Shown one piece after another: positions 60,006-64,000 of a DNA stretch of 64,000 nt; the first letter of the stretch is position 1, and every line of letters begins with the position of its first letter. Origin of the DNA: Streptomyces sp. YS415 (GTDB taxonomy: Bacteria > Actinomycetota > Actinomycetes > Streptomycetales > Streptomycetaceae); NCBI RefSeq assembly GCF_023544665.1, contig NZ_JAMJFL010000009.1, positions 1-64,000 on the forward strand, in the 5' to 3' direction. The notes beneath the pieces were generated by a model. That model saw only the letters and a list, made by a program, of their open reading frames with translations. It had not been told where the DNA came from and did not search any database. The translations under genes and the position numbers were made by a program.

Positions 60006-62209
60006 CGCAGGGCTCCGATCGGGGTACGGGCCAGAGCGGCGACCGCGTTGTGCACCACGAGCCGGCCGGTGCGCCCGGCGTAGGTCATGATCGACTCGGG
60101 GTGGAACTGGACGGCGGCGAGCCCTCGCCCGGGTGCCTCCACGGCCATCGCGACCCGTCCGTCCTCGGTGGCCGCCGTGACCCGCAGGGAGTCGGGCAGC
60201 AGGGCCGGGTCGGCGTACAGGGAGTGGTAGCGGCCGACGGTGAAGCTCTTGGGCAGTCCGTCCAGGAGCATCGAGTCGGCCTCGGTGCGCCGGACCCTGG
60301 ACGGCTTGCCGTGCACCGGTTCGGGCAGCACGTTCAGGGTGCCGCCGAGGTACTCGACGATGCCCTGGAGGCCGAGGCAGACGCCGAACACCGGGATGCC
60401 GAGCCGTTCGGCCTCGGCGAGCGTGGCGCCGACGCCGAAGTCGGCCGGGGTGCCCGGTCCCGGCGAGAGGACCACCAGGTCGGGCCGCTGCTCGGCGAGC
60501 AGCGGGAGGTGACCGCCGCTGCGGTAGGTGCCGACCTCGGCGCCGGTCTCGCGCAGATAGCCCGCGAGGCAGTGCACGAAGGAGTCGCGGTGGTCGACGA
60601 GCAGGATCCGCCGGCCGGTGCCGGGCCCCTCCGTCACGGTCAGCCGCGGTACGGCCGCCGTGGGCTCGTCCAGCACGCCGAGCAGCGCCTTCGCCTTCAG
60701 CTCGGTCTCCAGCTCCTCGTCCTCGGGGGTGGAGTCGTGCAGCAGGGTGGCGCCGGCCCGGACCGTGGCGACCCCGTCGTGCAGGTGGATGGTGCGCAGG
60801 GTCAGGACGGTGTCCAGGCCGCCGTCGAACCCGATCCGGCCCACCGCTCCCCCGTACCAGCGGCGCGGGGAGCGCTCGTGCCGTTCGATGAACTCGACCG
60901 CGGACAGCTTGGGCGCCCCGGTGACGGTGACCGCCCACAGGTGGGCCAGGAAGGCGTCGAGGGCGTCCCGGTCGGGCCGCAGCACGCCCTCGACCCGGTC
61001 CACGGTGTGGATGAGGGTGGAGTACATCTCGATGCGGCGGCGGGCGGTGACCTGGACGGTGCCGGGCAGGCAGACCCGGGACTTGTCGTTGCGGTCGACG
61101 TCCGTGCACATCGTCAGCTCGTGCTCGTCCTTGGACGAGTTGAGCAGGGTACGGATGCGTTCGGCGTCGTCCAGGGCGTCCCGGCCGCGGGCGATGGTGC
61201 CGCTGATCGGGGAGGTCTCGACGAGGGCGCCGGCCGTGCCGCGCGGGGTGACCCGGACGAACATCTCCGGTGAGGCGCCGACCAGGTACTCGTCCCGGGC
61301 GAGGTTCATCAGCAGGCTGTGCGGGGCGGGGTTGCGCTCGCGCAGGGCGCGGAACAGCTGGGACGGCGGGCGCTGCACGACCCGGTGGAAGGACTGGCTC
61401 GGTACGACCTCGAACAGGTCGCCGGAGCGGAACAGCGGGCCCGCCTTCTCCACCACGCGGGCGTACTCGCCGGGGGCGTGGTCGCGGGGCGGGGCCTCGG
61501 TGGCCGCGACGAAGCGGCGGGCGGGGGTGGAGCGGTCGAGGCCGTCGGTGCGGGAGGCGCCGACGCGGAACTCGTAGTCGTGGCGGATCGCCTCGTCGGC
61601 CTTGAGGTCGAGTTCGTAGAGGGTGTCGGGCAGGTGCAGCACCATGTCGCGGTCCCCGGCGGCGCGGTGCTGGGTGAGGGTGACGGGGTCGACCTGGAAG
61701 ATCAGGTCGTAGCCGAAGGCGCCGTAGAGGCCGAGCAGCGGATCGCCGGCGATCGCCAGCCCTTCGACGACGGCCCGGACCACGGCGAACACGCCGACCT
61801 GCCGGGTGCGGTCCTCCTCGGCGAAGGTGCCGTCGGGGACGCCGCCGCGCACGCGCAGGGTGTCGCCGTCGGCCTCCACACGGCCGCCGGGTCCGACGGC
61901 GTCGGAGAACAGCGCGAGCAGGGCGGGAAGCAGGACCCGGCCGCGCTCGTTGAGCGCGGTGGCCCGTATCTCCGGGCCGGTCGCGGTGATCTCCACCGGC
62001 GGGTCGCAGTAGCCGATGACCCGGTCGGGCCCGCGGAACAGGATCATTCCGCGGCGTTCGTCGAGGGTGTCCTCGAGGTCGGTGCGGAGGGCGGCGGCGG
62101 AGCCGAGGGGCTCGGTGGTGCGGACGACCTCGACTCCGACGGGTGTCGTCCACCGCCCGGACGGGGCTGCCCGGCCGGTGCGCGGCCGGGAGGTTTCCAG
62201 CAGGGGCAT
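60002..62209 (-). CDS. Fused anthranilate synthase (TrpE-TrpG type)
   Basis: A 735-aa fusion. Residues about 15-520 are the chorismate-binding TrpE domain (NLARDEYLVGASPEMFVRV, ETSPISGTIARGRDAL, LTMCTDVDRNDKSRVC, VTVTGAPKLSAVEFIE, RWYGGAVGRIGF). Residues about 540-725 are a class I glutamine amidotransferase (LVLSPGPGTPADFG, nucleophile Cys in VFGVCLGLQGIVEY, HPES in FHPESIMTYAGR). It resembles the fused Rhizobium-type enzyme and cluster enzymes that make anthranilate from chorismate; ADIC formation as in PhzE is an alternative. The ATG at 62209 has AAAGGA 9 nt upstream. A fused copy outside a trp operon marks special metabolism. Confidence 0.93.
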   Translation of the reverse strand: MPLLETSRPRTGRAAPSGRWTTPVGVEVVRTTEPLGSAAALRTDLEDTLDERRGMILFRGPDRVIGYCDPPVEITATGPEIRATALNERGRVLLPALLALFSDAVGPGGRVEADGDTLRVRGGVPDGTFAEEDRTRQVGVFAVVRAVVEGLAIAGDPLLGLYGAFGYDLIFQVDPVTLTQHRAAGDRDMVLHLPDTLYELDLKADEAIRHDYEFRVGASRTDGLDRSTPARRFVAATEAPPRDHAPGEYARVVEKAGPLFRSGDLFEVVPSQSFHRVVQRPPSQLFRALRERNPAPHSLLMNLARDEYLVGASPEMFVRVTPRGTAGALVETSPISGTIARGRDALDDAERIRTLLNSSKDEHELTMCTDVDRNDKSRVCLPGTVQVTARRRIEMYSTLIHTVDRVEGVLRPDRDALDAFLAHLWAVTVTGAPKLSAVEFIERHERSPRRWYGGAVGRIGFDGGLDTVLTLRTIHLHDGVATVRAGATLLHDSTPEDEELETELKAKALLGVLDEPTAAVPRLTVTEGPGTGRRILLVDHRDSFVHCLAGYLRETGAEVGTYRSGGHLPLLAEQRPDLVVLSPGPGTPADFGVGATLAEAERLGIPVFGVCLGLQGIVEYLGGTLNVLPEPVHGKPSRVRRTEADSMLLDGLPKSFTVGRYHSLYADPALLPDSLRVTAATEDGRVAMAVEAPGRGLAAVQFHPESIMTYAGRTGRLVVHNAVAALARTPIGALR

Positions 62210-62328
62210 CCCCCAAATTCCTTTCGTGAACCCGGTGATGTCCGGGGGCTGGCAAGAGGTCGGCCCGCGACGGGGGCGCGGGGGCGGGTGGTCTTCGGCG
62301 GGTGTTGGCCGGCGGGTGCGGGTGCGGG

Positions 62329-62371
62329 TGCGTTGTGGCCGGTCGCTCGGTTCCCCGCGCCCCTGGGGAAG
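62329..62371. repeat. Streptomyces dispersed intergenic repeat, copy 2
   Basis: GTTCCCCGCGCCCCTGGGGA with flanking GTGGCCGGTCGCTC resembles the repeat at 47381-47421 and, as seen in many Streptomyces intergenic regions, has a 6-bp hairpin TTCCCC/GGGGAA (62351-62370). To its left three GTGCGG units run in tandem. It lies in the 179-bp gap between the monooxygenase and the anthranilate synthase gene. Confidence 0.7.
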
Positions 62372-62388
62372 CTGATCGGCCGGAGTGA

Positions 62389-63996
62389 TCAGGTGGAGGT
62401 TGTCCATACCTCCATGGCTCGGGCGGCTTGGACGTGGGTCCAGCCCTGGCTCAGTTCGTTCGGGCGGCAGACGTACGCCGTGGGGGTGCCGGTCGCCGTC
62501 AGGCGTTCGGCGAGGGCCGAGCGGGCCGTGCGGTCGGCGGCGGGCAGCCCCGCCCCGGGGGCCACGGCCACGATGTCGAGGGGTACGGCGGCGGCGAGCG
62601 CGGTGACCGAGTCGACCAGCGCGGACACCGGCTCCTCCGCCGGCTCCGGTGCCTCGACCAGCAACCCCAGTACCGCGTCCGGAAGTTCGGCCCGCAGCGC
62701 GCTCAGCCGTTCCCGGGCCTGCTCGTCGGCGGCGACCAGCAGGGGACCTTCGTGGCCCGCGGGCGGCCGCGCCCCGGGTGCGAGGAGCAGCGCGTCGCCC
62801 GGAGCCGCGGACCCGCCGGACGGCACCAGCGACGGCATCGGCCCCTCCGGCAGCGCCGTCACCCCGGCGCCGATCTTCGCGAGCTGGGGATCGAGCCGCA
62901 GCAGCACATCAGCCGCGGACTGACCGGTGCGGGTGAGCAGCCGCAGCATGAGGGTGGCCGGGTCCAGGGCGCGGTGCTCCTCGGGGTGCGACCACATCCT
63001 GAGGCTCGCCCAGGCGGCCTCCTGCACGGACTCCACGATCGGGCGCCGGGAGGCCTCGTACGCGGCCAGCGCCGCGTCCACGTCATCGCTGTGCTCGGTG
63101 AGCCGGCGCGCCAGCTCCACCGCGTCCTCCAGTGCCAGCGTGGTGCCCGAGCCGACGGAGAAGTGCGCGGTGTGCACGGCGTCCCCGAGCCCCACCAGGC
63201 GCCCGCTGGACCAGCGGGTCCCGGAGATGTGCGGGAAGGTCAGCCAGCGCGAGCCGTTGCCGAGCAGCTTCGCCCCGCGCAGATGCTCGGCGAACACCTC
63301 GGCGCAGAACTCCATGGCCTGCTCGTCGTTCCAGCCCGGGGGCTTCGTGGCGCCCTCGGTGAAACCGGCCCGCTCCCAGGCCCGCTCGCCCAGCTCGACC
63401 AGGAACGTCGACCGGTCCGGGCCGTAGGGGTACACATGGGCGCCGACCGGCCCGTACGCGCTGTCCGCGAACAGGAACGTCATCGCGTCGAAGGCCCGGT
63501 CCACCCCGAACCAGGCGTACCGGCCCCGCCCGGGCACGACCTGCGCCCCGAACTGCTGGGCGAACGCGGTCCTGGTGCGGCTGCCGGAGCCGTCGGCGGC
63601 GACTACGACGTCGTAGCGCCCGAGCAGGTCCGTGGCGTCGGCCTCGGTGCCGAAGTGCAGGCGGGCGCCCGCCTCCTCGGCGAGTTCGGTCAGCGCGGTG
63701 AGCAGTCCGCGCCGCTCCACCGCGGCGAAGCCGTGGCCGGAGGAGCGGATCCGCTCGCCGTCCCGGCGGACCTCCACGTCGTCCCAGCGGGCGCCGCGGT
63801 CCAGCAGGGCGGCGACCACGTCCGGGGCGGCGCGGCGCAGCCGGGCCAGGCTGAAGCGGGAGAAGACCACGCCGAAGCCGTACGTGGCACCGGCCGGGCT
63901 GCGCTCGTAGACGTCCACCTCGTGGCCGCCGAGGCGGCGCAGCAGCAGGGCCAGCATGAGCCCGCCGGGGCCCGCGCCTATGCAGGCGACTCGCAT
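62389..63996 (-). CDS. FAD-dependent aromatic monooxygenase (anthraniloyl/salicylyl-CoA hydroxylase type)
   Basis: A 535-aa class A flavoprotein hydroxylase. The FAD motif VACIGAGPGGLMLALLLRR opens the chain, the DG-like motif region is VVVAADGSGSRTRTAF, and the second FAD motif is LVGLGDAVHTAHFSVGSGTT. The catalytic half resembles the hydroxylase part of salicylyl-CoA 5-hydroxylase and 2-aminobenzoyl-CoA monooxygenase, but the C-terminal 150 residues are Ala/Pro-rich and are not the old-yellow-enzyme domain of those fusions. It could hydroxylate an anthraniloyl thioester. The ATG at 63996 is 4 bp from the window edge, so upstream genes are unseen. Confidence 0.9.
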   Translation of the reverse strand: MRVACIGAGPGGLMLALLLRRLGGHEVDVYERSPAGATYGFGVVFSRFSLARLRRAAPDVVAALLDRGARWDDVEVRRDGERIRSSGHGFAAVERRGLLTALTELAEEAGARLHFGTEADATDLLGRYDVVVAADGSGSRTRTAFAQQFGAQVVPGRGRYAWFGVDRAFDAMTFLFADSAYGPVGAHVYPYGPDRSTFLVELGERAWERAGFTEGATKPPGWNDEQAMEFCAEVFAEHLRGAKLLGNGSRWLTFPHISGTRWSSGRLVGLGDAVHTAHFSVGSGTTLALEDAVELARRLTEHSDDVDAALAAYEASRRPIVESVQEAAWASLRMWSHPEEHRALDPATLMLRLLTRTGQSAADVLLRLDPQLAKIGAGVTALPEGPMPSLVPSGGSAAPGDALLLAPGARPPAGHEGPLLVAADEQARERLSALRAELPDAVLGLLVEAPEPAEEPVSALVDSVTALAAAVPLDIVAVAPGAGLPAADRTARSALAERLTATGTPTAYVCRPNELSQGWTHVQAARAMEVWTTST

Positions 63997-64000
63997 GCCG

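Noticed and set aside
62210..62407. Possible trp-type leader peptide (MDNLHLITPADQ) before the anthranilate synthase gene
   Set aside because: Its ATG lies inside the last codons of the monooxygenase gene in another frame, there is no Trp run and no attenuator pair; the region is the dispersed repeat.

Overview
The window is GC-rich actinobacterial DNA, almost certainly a Streptomyces chromosome arm close to oriC. Evidence: codon use with G/C third positions, GTG starts, the mycothiol-type maleylpyruvate isomerase family, K15-type DD-transpeptidases, PASTA kinases, a proteasome activator homologue, two perfect parS sites and DnaA-box groups. From memory the gene order from aspS to paaN follows the S. 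coelicolor region around SCO3795 to SCO3835; I could not check this by search. No tRNA, rRNA, CRISPR array, insertion sequence or prophage was seen.

Layout. 1-6.1 kb: aspS (3' end off the left edge), a parS site, a SpoIIE-type phosphatase, an AI-2E exporter-like protein and a pirin. 6.2-12.5 kb: a secreted beta-propeller protein, an SseB-like protein, an acyl-CoA dehydrogenase, an M18 aminopeptidase, a small membrane protein. 12.5-21 kb: an NHL/thioredoxin protein, cupin, GlxA-type regulator, LURP-one protein, carbon-nitrogen hydrolase, DinB-like isomerase, methyltransferase, and a GntR-MFS pair. 21-23 kb: two tandem K15-type DD-transpeptidases. 23-26.6 kb and 39.2-42.7 kb: two complete branched-chain 2-oxoacid dehydrogenase sets (E2, E1 beta, E1 alpha; no E3), about 12.6 kb apart. 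Between them lie a phosphotransferase, two divergent Ser/Thr kinases, a proteasome activator homologue, a quinone reductase-like enzyme, a DrrAB-like ABC exporter, a potassium channel and moeA-mobA. 42.9-47.3 kb: an AsnC regulator, a TetR regulator, a 3-hydroxyacyl-CoA dehydrogenase and paaN. 47.4-54.7 kb: an SpoU methyltransferase, HTTM and DUF5819 proteins, a second acyl-CoA dehydrogenase behind a KstR-like operator, rhodanese, J-like and DUF2252 proteins.

54.8-64 kb is the accessory part: a leftward, largely overlapping operon of an FAD aryl monooxygenase, a fused anthranilate synthase, a phosphopantetheinyl transferase, a CreE-like flavoprotein, a CreD-like fumarase-superfamily lyase and an alpha/beta hydrolase. 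The flavoprotein plus lyase pair is what the aspartate-nitrosuccinate (nitrous acid) pathway uses. With anthranilate supply and carrier-protein activation this looks like part of a biosynthetic cluster for a nitrogen-nitrogen bonded (diazo, azo, triazine or hydrazine type) aryl metabolite, continuing off the right edge. It is the best candidate for an undescribed system here.

Regulatory logic visible in the sequence: the same 14-bp palindrome (ACCGAT-Y-GTTCGGT) sits upstream of the second bkd operon and in the paaN/3-hydroxyacyl-CoA dehydrogenase-tetR divergent region, which suggests that the TetR protein links branched-chain keto acid and aryl/acyl-CoA catabolism. Chromosome-maintenance sites (two parS, five DnaA boxes) are scattered between and even inside gene junctions.
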